The translations under genes were made by a program, and so were the position numbers. Shown piece by piece: positions 11,574 to 24,056 of a stretch of DNA of 64,000 nt (position 1 is the stretch's first letter; every line of letters starts with the position of its first letter). The stretch is from Sipunculus nudus (lineage: Eukaryota > Annelida > Sipuncula > Golfingiida > Sipunculidae): the NCBI GenBank assembly GCA_026874595.1, contig CM049313.1:36592159-36656158 (forward strand), in the 5' to 3' direction. The notes beneath the pieces were generated by a model. The model made no database searches, was not told where the DNA came from, and worked only from the letters and a program-made list of their open reading frames with translations.

Positions 11574-12037
11574 GGTTCATGGCTGGGTTGTGGGTTGTTG
11601 TTTTATCGGTTCATGGCTGGGTTGTTGTTTTAAAGGTTCATGGCTGGGTTGTTGTTTTATCGGTTCATGGCTGGATGTTGTTTTTAAAGGTTCATGGCTG
11701 GTTGTTGTTTTATCAGTTCATGGCTGGGTTGTTGTTTTATCGGTTCATGGTTGAGTTGTTGTTTTATCGGTTCATGGCTGGGTTGTTGTTTTATCGGTTC
11801 ATGGCTGGGTTGTTGTTTTTTGGGTTCATGGCTGGGCTGTTGTTTTATCAGTTCATGGCTGGGCTGTTGTTTTATCGGTTCATGGCTGGGCTGTTGTTTT
11901 ATCGGTTCATGGCTGGGTTGTCGTTTTATCGGTTCATGGCTGGGCTGTTGTTTTATCGGTTCATGGCCGGGTTGTTGTTTTATCGGTTCATGGCTGGTTG
12001 TTGTTTTAACGGTTCATGGCTGGTTGTTGTTTTATGG
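11574..12037. repeat. 27-bp minisatellite, about 17 copies
   Basis: The unit is GGTTCATGGCTGGG followed by TTGTTGTTTTATC (27 bp), with a few 25-bp units. Because 27 is divisible by three, two plus-strand frames stay open for up to 189 codons and spell nine-residue repeats (MAGLLFYRF in one frame). There is no start context, signal, flanking exon or codon bias, so I read this as a non-coding minisatellite. Confidence 0.9.
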
Positions 12038-12636
12038 TCTTGTTTTGAGGAAAGCACATGCAGAACCCTCATATTTGCCTCTTTGGAATTTAGGGTTTCA
12101 GAGGAATATATGTTGTGTTTGTTAAATTAATATGCTTAATGTAAGAAAATAAAAAATACATCTGAAAAAATCAAACAGCAGAGAATCTTGAAGAACTGTC
12201 CTCAGCCAATTTGACACACACAAAAACTTTCAATGCACACCACGTATAAAGCTTTCTGGGGACCGACGGGAATGCTGAAGTACGGTGTATGTGTTACGAA
12301 ATTACTAAAAATGTGGTAATCCAAGGATATCTACAACAAAACTCAGCCATTACATACATACATACACACGGGTATCTGCAGCACAAAACTAAGCCAGTAA
12401 ATACATAAATGCACACACAACATCTACAACAAAATGAAGTACCATCGAGAATCCTTCAACATTTCCTAAAATATTAGCATCGCTCCGCGTATGAGAGCAG
12501 TAAACGATCATTTCTGGTCCTTCAAATACCTTCCATTTAATTTAACATGTTCTGATATACCGAGATGCGCTTTCGGACGCTAAAATGCTGATATGCGTGT
12601 CTTTAATCAGAATATTTATATCAGAACGTGCCCCCA

Positions 12637-13694
12637 TCTATATATAAATAGCGTAAGGCGATTTTTGTGATTTTCCGTATCTCCTCTGATATCGCCGTAC
12701 GGATTGCCGTGATTTTCGACATACATATGCTCTGGGTTTGTCCGAAGAGATTCAGCCCCCTTTTATGCAATATCTGCGTATTACCTGCATAATTAATAAT
12801 TTTAATATTTGCTCCCCCGTGGGCGCCTCTTTTCTTTGTGTCTTTGGGCCCGGTAACACAATGGCCATAGGGTGTGTGATGGCGGGACAGAGTTTTACTC
12901 CGGGGGCCCTATCTGGGGTTTTCTCGCATTTCGTGGTGACCGGCCGGAAATAACCCGCATTGGTGATCCCTTCTCAAAAGGCAACCTCCGCGCAGCGAAA
13001 AGGTCTATTGTGCACAAGGGAATCTCGCGTGAGGAGAATGCTCAAAAGGGGGATCTTTGAAAGAATCATAATTACCCGAATGGTACTGCAGGGCTGGAGA
13101 AAGGATAGAGGGAGGGGAGAGGGCTGTAATCAGGTGCGGATCCAGAATATTGGGGGGGGGGGGGGGGGGTTAATATATATATATATTATTTTTAATTTTG
13201 ATCCATGTTAATTAAAAGTACACGAGGGAGGGTGTGAGAGGGGGTATCCCCTTCCATATGAGGAAATATTTGTATACACCATGGAGGGCAACCTTAAATA
13301 GCGATGTTCAACTTAATATATTTTCATATGAAAATAATTTCATTTATCTTATAAACTTTTCCGAAACATTATCCGGCCAATCTCTTATCTTCGGTAAGAT
13401 TTTTATGCATAAAACCATACATATAATGGATCCATATATGGGTCTATACACCGTACGGATTGCCATGATTTTCGAGATCAATATGTCATTCCACCATTCG
13501 TACCAGAACGTATTCGTCCAAGTCATCCAGACTAAGACACAACGTCAACTCAAAGACAGAACAATTATACCAAATATCGTCTTCAAAGAGATCTGATGAC
13601 GGTAACATTGTACAACCATGTCAATCAACTATGAAAGACTATTTGACATCAGGACTGATTGCCCAAAACCGTGCGTAGCACGGGTATATGCTAG
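12637..13694 (+). mobile_element. Non-autonomous Helitron with both termini
   Basis: The left end is TCTATATATAAATAGCG, preceded by A. The right end is a 6-bp hairpin CCGTGC-GTA-GCACGG (13669-13683), then 7 nt, then CTAG followed by T. This is the canonical Helitron signature: insertion between A and T, 5' TC, 3' hairpin just before CTRR, no terminal inverted repeats and no target duplication. It is 1,058 bp long with no Rep or helicase coding. A G-run at 13151-13169 and short TA repeats lie inside. A related 5' end occurs in reverse at 31420-31595. Confidence 0.82.
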
Positions 13695-15609
13695 TATTTA
13701 TATATTGCTCAGGTAACGCGATATGTGGCGCCATCTATTGTGAGATTGTTGTACTATCAATAGATTAGCGTGCTAAAATGTGAACGATAATGATCTTTTG
13801 GGTTCAAAATAGTTCCCTCCTGAATTCCTCCTTTCCTCATAACAGGATTTTAATCTAACCTGAAACACATCGAAAATTAATCTCGCTTGGGCGGATTTTA
13901 TGGCCGCCTGGATTCTATTTTATTTTAGGCTCGTCACACATGCATGTATATTTTCTTGCTTGGATAATTCGTAATCAGATTGTATTCGAGTGTTTGCACA
14001 GGTAATTAATACCCGGAGGAAGATTTCATTCATATGAATTCCCAAATCGGTTGAACTCTGTGCCACCTGTGAACCAGAAGAAAACAATCCATAGTTCACG
14101 AACAGAACAAAGACTTGCACTGTGTTTTCCTGTATATCATCGCTGTTGTTATCCTCACCAGGGTCATTAAAGGTTACAATGATTAACGGATCAGTCAGGT
14201 CATAAATAGTAAACAGAATATTTGGGGTCTCCACTGTCTAATATTTTCTTAAATATTGGATTTCATTTCAAAAGATACTCCGATGTTTCAAACGAAGTTT
14301 TAATTACAAAATAAAGTACACATGTTGAATGCTCAGAACTACCACAGAATAATTGCCTAAAAGTTTTCTGAAATCATAAAATAATTAGAAATCTGCATCT
14401 TAAGGGTTGCAAGCCTCTACCATGTGGGGGTTCCTATTGCGGGATACTCCAGAAACCGGAATTGCATTCACTTATCCGGCCTATATTCCCCGGTTCGTTC
14501 GTGCATAGGTGACTTATACTTGTATTTGTAAAATTTCGTAAATTACGTTACTTAATCCGGATCGAGACCAAAATCTTATCTATTCTTTATTGGGCCACTT
14601 CCGAAATGCCGTGAAATTTCATGATGATTGTGGGAGCTATGTTCTGAACAAACACACACGAACGGGGATGAAGGCAAACCCTCCTGCGGGAGACAAAATT
14701 TGCACTTTCTAATGAGGTTATCGGGTACACAATTTTAGATCAGTCTTAATATAATAACCATTTGGTGTCAAGTTGAAGAGGACTATGTCGGGACATTCCT
14801 TTTATAGTTCAGCTAATTTATCGCAAATTACCTTTTTAGGCCTAATATGTAAATAAATGATGACTGAATCTATAAAAAAAACTTGTTTAAGTTTTTTAAC
14901 AAAATTATTCCCAAACATATATAACGCTTACATCTATGAATGCAGTGTATTATCCTGGTTAAGGAATAGACTCGCATAATCACAGCTAGTATAAGTAAAC
15001 AGTCATTGTTTTACACTAAATAGATTGGGATATCAACTGCAACTTGGTGTATGAATACATTATCTCTAACTCAAATATGATCACAGAGTTTTATAGGCGA
15101 TTATTTGAGTCTATTTAATAAGACACTGTTATTTCTTCACCGCGGTGCTTATTCTTTTTTTTAACTTATCCAGCAATTTATAAAATCACTGCAAATTTTC
15201 TATATGCACCCCTGTATCGAACAGACATTTTTATGGTTGCTTATATCTTTGGTCCATTAAAAATGGTGACGTCATGAATGCAACTTCTGAGTTCAGAGAT
15301 TTTCACCCTCGAGTCAAACAAGCCTCTGCCTTCGCAGGTACTGATCTACGTCATCACCAGCGCCCTTTTCAAACCCGGAAAAGTTTATTTCTTCCATTTT
15401 CTCGAAACCGCTGATCGGGGCTGTTATTTTGCGTATACACACTAAAACCCGAATATCACAGGTTGTATGTCGAAATTATGGTTATACCGCCAATCAACCT
15501 AAATTACTATTTCACTCTTTAAGTCCATAAAATTTTCATTGATAAAAATTATGGGAAACCTTCATTTTCAAGTCAGTGGTATGAGAATCTGCATATATAG
15601 ATACTGAGC
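13695..15609. other. Mostly gene-free stretch with one unexplained minus-strand ORF
   Basis: At 13920-14234 a 104-codon minus-strand frame with mixed, protein-like composition (IYDLTDPLIIVTFNDPGED near its start) stands out from the AT-rich background. No family is recognised and no convincing splice sites bound it, so it is not called as a gene. At 14681-14692 CTCCTGCGGGAG is a small hairpin of the type that ends some invertebrate repeats. Nothing else is seen. Confidence 0.35.
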
Positions 15610-16465
15610 GTTACATCATTATCTAGTAGATTCATGCCATACAAGACAACGGCGCCATCTGGATAGCGTCCTCCACGTTTGGTACAGTGAGCGTAGAAGC
15701 GGACAGCCCGAGGGTTCACCTGCTGGTCTGTCACAGTCACGTCCGTCTTCAGCACCTCCCGACCCACCAGACGCTTAAACAACAGGCTGATCCAGTAATC
15801 AGGTGTAGAGTGTAAGCCTTGGTCCACCAGAGCGAACCAGAAACCATAGATTGTCTTTCTGACCACCAGCCCAGTGCTGCTTAGAGGCCCAGTTTATCCA
15901 GCAGCATGAAGCCAGCCACGTAACTCATGTCTATGTCTGTACCGGGAGGACTGTAGGTGGTGGCGGTTTCCCCCTGCCTGATCTTCAAGTTCGGATATTT
16001 ACTTAGACGCACTCAAAAAGTAGCTTCATTAACAAACGTTATGTAACTGTCCATTAAACTCGGGTCTGTGTAATTAGAGAGATATTTGATCTCACCTTCA
16101 CCGTAATAATGATGAAATGTAACAGCGGATATGACGTCACCGGGCCATTTACGAAATCTGCTATGTAATATATACTTCTTGTTGACGCCACGTCGGGGCC
16201 TATTAGCTTTGCGCGTCCGTAAAACTGCTGTTCGTATCGCGGACTGTTTAACAGTTTTCGCAGCAGTTGCACGTCACTTGCTAATGTTGTACCATTTATT
16301 GCAATTTCATATTTTTCGCAACCATAACTGTCAGGCTCGTTTCCGAGTTCAAAGTCTAGATTTGTGTAGTACCCTTGTTTGATACTATAATCGAGCAGTT
16401 TAATTGCGTTCGTGGGGTCCCATTGGTCCCCCCGACGAAGCTGTCATTCAATCCAAAAATCACTG
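15610..16465 (-). pseudogene. Inverted, truncated copy of the heparanase-like gene
   Basis: The minus strand is collinear with about 9030-9880 of the intact gene, covering protein residues about 148-431. Both ends are missing: the signal peptide and first 145 residues, and the last 80 residues. Breaks include TCA to TAA after KLGL (stop at 15881-15883), loss of about eight bases next to it (CGTGGACC absent), and further frame changes around 15990-16130 and 16450. The Trp before the nucleophile motif is changed to Arg, while the GET glutamate remains. The 3' 250 bases are almost identical to the parent whereas the 5' half is more diverged. This suggests a recent copy or partial gene conversion. 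It cannot make an enzyme. Confidence 0.9.
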
Positions 16466-17931
16466 TTTCACTTAGGGATTTCTTAAAATCACTAAAAATT
16501 CTAGGGCTTTCGTGAAATCCCTGAAATATTCCTCTATAGTTATTTCGTGAAATCCCTAAATGTATTTAAGGCCAACCCTTCACTATTTCAGCGACTGGGC
16601 TTTATCATTGTTTATCATGTTAAATATAATGACACAATGAAAGTTTTTGCAGATCAGTTTATTTCAAACACTTAATTCCTGACTGTGCTGGATGAGCACA
16701 GAGTGGGATAGATGGTGTGTATAATCAAAGCCATGTACCACATGCATGGCAAGTCTGCCATTCCTAAACAATAATACTAATGAAAATGAAATAAAAAATA
16801 AAAATAATAATACTGTTAACCTGACACCTGATCTTCCTGCAGTTATCATAAAATATCAGGAAAGAATAGATTAATAAATCATTATTCTTTATGGGTGTGT
16901 TCAGCACTTATTACTCTTAGCTGTAAAGATATATTTCTTGTAAATCATCTTGCAGACATGTAAATTTCCTTTAACGAACCTTTAATCTTTGGTCTATCTG
17001 GACAACCTGAACACTTCATTTAAGGCCTGTCATAAAAGCCTCTACAGTCTACATTAAGATGTCTATATTTTCTATAATTTGTAATATAAATATTATTCTT
17101 ATAAACCGAAAAATTAGTTTTATGCAAGTAAAACAAAATATAGAGAAAATATTGATATTTGAAAACTGAATCAACGCAATATGCGATTCACCGTAAACAT
17201 CGCGGTATACCAACATATCGATAATATCGCGCAGCCCTATTAGTCACTGGTTATATCATAGAAATGTCTTGGTCAAAGCGTAACATTGCCAATTCTTATT
17301 TTGACAAGTCAGACTGCTGTGACACCTGCTATTACAAAGGCTCTTTGTTTTATAGCATTTGCACCGGTTTGTCTGACACCTTGCCTTTACGGCAGTCACA
17401 GCGGAAGAACCCTTGTGCGCCAGAAGTCTTGAGGGCGCAGCGAAATGTTACATTCTCTGTTTACATCATGCAGATTCACTCAAGAGTCGCTGGGGGCAGA
17501 TGTAGAATTGGTTCCTAGAATATGTTGTGCTCAGAATTCCAGCCTACACTACAATTCTGCATGTACGTGTCATGTTCGTCCCGATCTAGAATAACTCAAG
17601 TATGTTTCTGGGATCACCTCCACCCCTGTCAACCATTGGAATCGGAACAGCAACATTATCTCCCACTTCACCAGCCGTTAATGGCTGTCACTTTGAGCCA
17701 AACATTAAAGTACTCGGTGGACTGTGAACTAATTATCGTGATATGTTATGGATACCATTAACATTAAAAACTATTTCTATGAAACAGCAAACCGTGACTT
17801 TAATCTCTTTGTAGTGCTTATAAATAATGTGAAATGTTAACAATATGGATATGATAATACTTCATGAACATCACACTCTGATAAATATAGAGAGTGCGAG
17901 TGTGGAGTCTTAAAAATTCATTGAAATCAGT
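16466..17931. other. Gene-free stretch
   Basis: Repeated GTGAAATCCCT and its complement AGGGATTT occur at 16470-16570, a small worn inverted repeat abutting the pseudogene. Frames of 84 and 79 codons at 17264-17761 have no recognisable content. No gene is supported. Confidence 0.4.
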
Positions 17932-18324
17932 CCAGTAAGATTGTGTAAAATAAATTTACTGAAATGTTTAGGATATGAGACTCAGTAAGATTGTCTATAA
18001 AAAAGGTACTAAAATATATGAATATGAGTAAGTTTGTGTAAAATAAAGATACTGAAATGTCGTGAATATGAGTAAGATTATGTAAAATAAAGTTACTGAA
18101 ATGTTTTGGACATGAGACTCGGTAAGACTGACTATAAAAAAGGTACTAAAATTTTATGAATATGAGTAAGATTGTGTAAAATAAAGATACTGAAATGTTT
18201 TTAATACGAGTAAGATTGTGTAAAATAAAGGTACTGAAATGTTATGAATATGAGTAAGATTGTGTAAAATAAAGGTACTGAAATGTTATGAATATGAGTA
18301 AGATTGTGTAAAATAAAGTTACTT
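17932..18324. repeat. 44-bp tandem repeat, about 9 copies
   Basis: The unit starts GTACTGAAATGTTATGAATA and continues TGAGTAAGATTGTGTAAAATAAAG. The last three copies are nearly identical and the earlier ones drift, as expected for array growth at one end. Confidence 0.9.
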
Positions 18325-18739
18325 AGTTTAAAGTCAGTTTATTAACCTTTCTGATAATTGCAGAACTTGTAGATATTCTTCGAAATTTGTAACGGATTTG
18401 TAACGTTTTTTTGTTCTGGAATGGACAGACAATGAATAAATAATAAATCAACATACCAAACTTGAGCACAAAACCTGGTGTTGAAAAAACGAAACAACTA
18501 TATTTTTTCTAGTGTAAAACAACAAGGCCTGAAGAAAACATGTGTAATGAAATAAACAGCAGTTTTAGTGCTTGGGTGATGTGTGTGTAGAGGAGTTGTG
18601 TCACACTGGAGGACAGACTGACATGAAATCAGTTTCTTGGGGTTTCAGGATTTCTGCTGATAAAGCGACATCTTACAAATAAATTTGTATTGACTGGTTT
18701 AAAATAAAACACCTAACTTACCATGAAAATGCATACCAA

Positions 18740-20420
18740 GTTGTAACAACAGTTGAAGGTGATAACATGTGGTCCACTTCTAGTCTTGCCATTATGCCAA
18801 AGCTATTTATGGATGTCTAGAATCTTGATGTGAACTCAGGCTGGCATTATGTGAAAGCTATTTATAGAGACTAAAGGTTTTGATGAGATCTGGTGCTGTT
18901 ACTATGTGAAAGACATTTATAGAAACTTGTATCACCTAGCAAATAGTTATTTTGTCCAACAAAGTGTTTTTCATGCTGATATATTAACTGTTTTCATCAA
19001 TATATTCTGAATATTAATAGATGGCTAGTGAATGCAAAATCAGAATACATCAATCTTATTTGTGGAATAATCTTATGTATACATAAATATCAGTTGACTT
19101 TGTACAGCATAATAATTATTCATAGAATATTTCAGGTCAGATGTTATATCTTTAGACAACTAGGCTATAAGGTTTAATGACTAAGGTTAACATCCGATAA
19201 TTCACTGCAAAATCATTCAAATGGATTGATTAAACTTAATTAAAATAATTATTATTTTGGAGATCATTCTTGAGTAATATGAATCAAAATTTACATTTTG
19301 CAGACACAAGGCGGTCATAATAAGATACAGGAAAATAACAAGTTCAGCTTCTTGTAGATTGGCTAAAATCACTGAACGAAAACCATTTGAAAAGAATGGT
19401 TGTAGTTTGCTAATAATTTCAGAATATTATGGTACAGCCAGTGTGCAGTGCCTTAAGTTAAGTTGGGTGAAATATTTAACAATTAGGCTTGATTGTTTTG
19501 GAGAAGATTTCTGAAGATTACTAGATGAAGGAGGGTTAAATGGCATATTACTAAATTGAAAAGTCTCTAATAAGGTCAAAAATGATTGATGCAAATGATT
19601 GATCGTGTGTGATATATAAGCATTTGGCACTGACGTTTTGCAGAAAGAAGGCTATTGAAGGGCTCAGGTATAATACAGGCTTACTGTTACTATAATACCA
19701 GCTTACTTTAACTCTGTCAAAAATAACCAAAGCAGAACTATTCTAACAAACTTGAGGACTAAAGTAGGATTATTTCTGTGAAATATGAGTTTTCTTGACA
19801 CTTTCTGATTTTTAAAGGTTGGTGGCTAAAGGGGCCAAAATACCAGTCTTGCCCTGTAAATCAAAGGTTGATGCAGGTGGCACAACCAGAACATATTTCA
19901 AAAGTTAGTTATGTAACCAAACATTTCAACAAAATTTTGTGATGCTAGGTGCAACCATTCTTGAGATAGTATGGGTTAATAAAAAGATGACGGATGCTGC
20001 GGGAAAATGTAATAGGTGTCAGGTTAACTAAAAATGTCGTTTAAGCCAGCATGGTGTTCAGATGAAATAAAAAACTAAACCATCCACGGTTAACTAACAG
20101 GCAACGAACATTTCAGGAGAATTCATGAACCTACTGTTGACATATGTATCCAGGTATTGATGAGGGATCTGCTGAATTGTATGTAAATTACATTAATTCT
20201 GGGGTGCTCAAAATGGATTGTGACGAGTATATTAGTCACTGGACTTAATTTCCTATTCCAAAGAACATTTGGGGAATTCTCAGGATGAGAATATACATGA
20301 TTCCAGCCTTTACAGGTACACTTTATGCCCTGTGAACAGAAAAAGTTTCAACAAAAACTTTTCAAAATTAAGATAATGTAGATGGTGACACCAGTCATGT
20401 CGATCAGCTATGGTTCTATG
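18740..20420. repeat. Diverged repeat block, also present at 44080-45540
   Basis: The block shares several short anchors with the later one: GCTATTTATAGA-type phrases, AAAATCACTGAACGAAAACC against AAAAGTCACTGAAAAGAGACC, and GATGCAGGTGGCACAACC (a decayed dyad at 19876-19887) against GATGCAGGTGGCGCCACC at 45049. No coding capacity. Boundaries are approximate. Confidence 0.55.
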
Positions 20421-20902
20421 AAATTGATTAATGCAAATAAGCACAGCAGAACTGATAGAATGCAGATCATGATTTTTCCTGTAGGTTGGATAATAGTGTC
20501 CGATTTAATTTTGTCTTCAGTATGGAGAAATTTCTGAAATTTAGTAGTTTTCAAGGGCAACAGTTACAAGTGTGATTGTGGAGAGAGAGGAAAAGATTTG
20601 TTTAGTGAAATTGTCAGGGCAGAGTTATGAAAAAGTAGCAAGGTTAAGTTTAGAGGAATCGTATTATGTAAATTGGATGGTATGGCGGACAGATAAACAG
20701 GATCATGGAATATGGAATAGGGGAACTGCCTTGAAGAGTGTAGGAAGATTTTCAAAATCCGGTGTAATTTTGAAAGAACTATTTTTTACATTGTGTATTA
20801 TTTACTTGTCAGATTTTTTTAGGTTGAAGAATCTGCCTCTAGGTATATTCAGTGCTCTATATTTTTAGACTTTGATCTTGGTTGAGAATATAAAAAAAAA
20901 CA

Positions 20903-21454
20903 GACAAATGGTTTAAATACATTGATTTATTTTTAACAATCATATATTTTAACATGGACCAGAGGTAACCTATATGCAGGGTTTGAACTGAAGAAGAAAT
21001 TACATGCTTTAATTACGGCTGACCATTGTAAACTGTGATGCACCTCGTCTGTCTCCACTCCGATTTACAATACTAACATTTTTTCAGACAAATGCTTAAA
21101 ATAGATTGATTTATTTTTAAACAATCATGTATTTAAACACAGACAATATCTAACCCTTATGCAGGGTTTGAACAGAAGAACAAATCAGATGCTTTAATTA
21201 CGGCTGGCAAGTGTAAGATGTGATGCATCTTGTCTGTGTCCACTCACACATACAATACTAACATTTTGTAGACAAATGCTTAAAATGGATGGAGTTATTT
21301 TTAACATTCATCTATTTAAAGACAGACAATGCCAGACCCTAATGCAGGGTTTGAACAGAAGAACAAATTATATGCTTTAATTACGGCTGGCCAGTGTAAG
21401 CTGTGATGCATCTCGTCTGTCACCACTTAGACTTACAATACTAACATTTTGCAG
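20903..21454. repeat. 184-bp tandem repeat, three copies
   Basis: GACAAATG starts at 20903, 21087 and 21271, giving an exact 184-bp period. Each unit carries GCAGGGTTTGAAC and GCTTTAATTACGGCTG. Confidence 0.92.
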
Positions 21455-22733
21455 TATTGAAAATATTGAGTTTTATTGTTTATGAAGTGGGAAAAAAAAA
21501 TAAATGTTTATGAGAAATAACAGATAAATTAAGAGAGATATAAAATGAAATTGTAACAAATAAATCTATAGGAGGATGTGGATGTCGACATGTTCAGTTG
21601 ACGGGTTTTCTCGATCTGGAAATTCGAGGAATTGCAGAAAGTGATTTCCAAGCTATATCCACCAATCTAACTTTGAGGCCAATTAATCAACCTATTAGAA
21701 AGATATAAAAAAAAAGTTCACGTGAAAAATACTACAGGTGGTGGCCCCCATATTATTGAATGGGTAGATATTGCTGTCCTCTATGTGGGCTTACTAATTT
21801 TGAGGGTAATGTGTGAACTAATTACTGAGATATAAGAAAAAATTAAATTCACAAAATACAAAATTACAGGTGGCACGAGCTGTTTTGCTGAACGAGTAGA
21901 AATTTCTCTGCTCCATCTAGCAAACAAATTTTCAGGCCAAATTGTTGACCAATGATGAGAAATAAAATGAAATTGTAACAGATATAAAAATTAAAACAAA
22001 AGAAATAATCTGCTAAAATATTAAATGGGGAGAAAAATGTAAAAAAAATCCATATGAAGATGTTGATGTCGGTGTGGTGGATTCACCGGTTTTCAGGATC
22101 TGGGAATTGCAGGATTTCTCTCCCTGAAATAAAAAAAAGTAATAAAATTGATCATATATAGATAAATATATAATATATTACATATATATGTGTAAACTAG
22201 AAATGGTGGCATCAGAGATGGTGTATTATCCCCAGAGATTTACAAATATTATAAATAGGATTCACCCTGACACCAATATTTATGTAACCTTGGTAAAAAG
22301 GTGATAGCATGTCTTGTTCAACAGACCGAGTTTTCCAAGATTAATGGAAACAAGCAAATTGGTGGAATTTATGTCTGCTGCTTTTGTTTCTTGTTGTCCT
22401 TTATGCTTGTGTTGTCAATGTGTTTTAGTTTATTTTTCCCTGAAGATATTTGCTTGTCATAATTTTTGTTGTGAATTGGCAAGAAAATTTTATTTTTTGT
22501 TTGTTTTGGAGCTGGTGAGAATAAATTTTCAGACAGACACCCCAAAACCAATCCCAATGAAAGTATACATGAGACCCACTTTTGAATGAAATTGGATAAT
22601 ATTTAGGAAATGAAAACGTGACGGACAGACAGACCGATGGACAGACAAACCAAAATGAATGTCCCCGTTGCAAGGCACAATAACACAAGTGTTTGTGGCA
22701 ACACCTTGAAGCTAAAGGAACAATGCTTTATTT
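21455..22733. other. Gene-free stretch with faint repeats
   Basis: Two weak copies of a GATGTGGATGTCG...GGGTTTTC segment (about 21572 and 22060) and decayed dyad-like strings at 21736 and 21870. ACGGACAGACAG-type microsatellite lies at 22620-22650. No gene. Confidence 0.4.
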
Positions 22734-24056
22734 ATGTTCCAAGGTAAAATGGTTATTTAGAATGAGCTCTGGGAAAAATAGCAATATCTAGAATACGGGT
22801 AGTCGACAAGTAACTACGTGTATCCGCCAAAATCAGAGGAGGACGGGTTAAGTGAGGCATGGATTGAGTGGCAAGGGGAATAAGAGTGAGATGTGTTCCA
22901 TATTAGAATTGATGTGTGCCACGTAAACATGATTGTAGGTTGTGCAACCTGTCATCAAATCAAGAAAGCTATCCAGGATGTATATGCATGCCGAATTACA
23001 GGTAATTTGGTCAAATGACTGCAAAAATATGAGTGATTTTAACCCAAGGCAAACAAACAGATGGACGTTGTGCAAAAATGGCTGCAGGTGGTGCCACCAT
23101 TTTTGTGTATGTTATAAAGCTATCCAAGGGCTACATTTGTGTAAAAAATTTTCCTGATTGCTGATTGGTCGAACGAGTCCGGAGATACAGGAATGGATGT
23201 CTACAGCGTAAATGTGATTGTAGGTGGCGCCACCTGTCATAAAATCAAGAAAGCTATCTAGGATGTATACGCATGCCGAATTTCAGGTAATTTGGTGAAA
23301 CAACTGCAGAGATATTAGTGATTTTAACCCAAGGCAGACAAACAGATCGATTCTGTGCAAGAATGGCTGCAGGTGGCGCCACCATTTTTGTGTATGTTAT
23401 AAAGCTATCCAAGGGCTACATTTGTGTTAAATGTTTTTCCTTGTTGGTTGAACGGTTCCCGAGATATGAGCTTGGATGTATGCAGCGTGAACGTGAATGT
23501 AGGTGGCGCCACCTGTCATAAAATCAAGAAAGCTATCTAGGATGTATACGCATGCCGAATTTCAGGTGAATTAGTCAAACCACTGCAGAGATATGAGTGA
23601 TATTAACCCAAGGTAGATGAACAGATGGACACTGTGCAAAAATGTCTGCAGGTGGCGCCACCAATTTTTGTGTATGTTATAAAGCTATCCAAGGGCTACA
23701 TTTGTACAAAATAATTTTCCTGATTGGTCAAACGGTTCCCGAGATATGTGGGTTTATGTGTGGAAACAGACGCCCAAATGGATGCTGGGCAGAGAGGAAA
23801 TGTCAGAGGTCAAGGGGAATTGGTTAGGCACCAGTTCACATGTGACCCGATAATTGGTGTAAGTTTTGGAAAAATTCGTCCAGTAGTCTCAGAGGAGTTT
23901 TCCGGAAATGAAAGCAGCGGCGGAGGCGGAACCCGGTCAAAAACATAGTATCCACGAAACTTCATTTCGGCGGATACAATAATTATTAATATAAACCTAT
24001 TAATTTTACATGGATTGTACAAATAGTTATTATAACTAATCGAGGCACAACCCATT
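22734..24056 (+). mobile_element. Dyad-bearing element, copy 1 (1,323 bp)
   Basis: Starts ATGTTCCAAGGTAAAATGG. Subterminal sequence GTATCCGCCAAAA on the left is mirrored by GGCGGATAC near the right end. The body is made of modules carrying the dyad at 22938 (GGTTGTGCAACC), 23087 (GGTGGTGCCACC), 23223, 23372, 23502 and 23651 (all GGTGGCGCCACC), spaced alternately about 149 and 130-136 bp. The right end carries a hairpin at 23948-23977. The apparent ORFs inside are short and repeat with the modules, so they are not genes. Confidence 0.8.

Noticed and set aside
11561-12130. 189-residue repetitive protein MAGLLFYRF-type.
   Set aside because: Explained by a 27-bp minisatellite; a second frame is equally open, which argues against selection on protein.
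13920-14234. 104-codon minus-strand frame as a gene.
   Set aside because: Composition is protein-like, but there is no recognisable family, no clear splice sites and no supporting neighbour. It is only mentioned in the region note.
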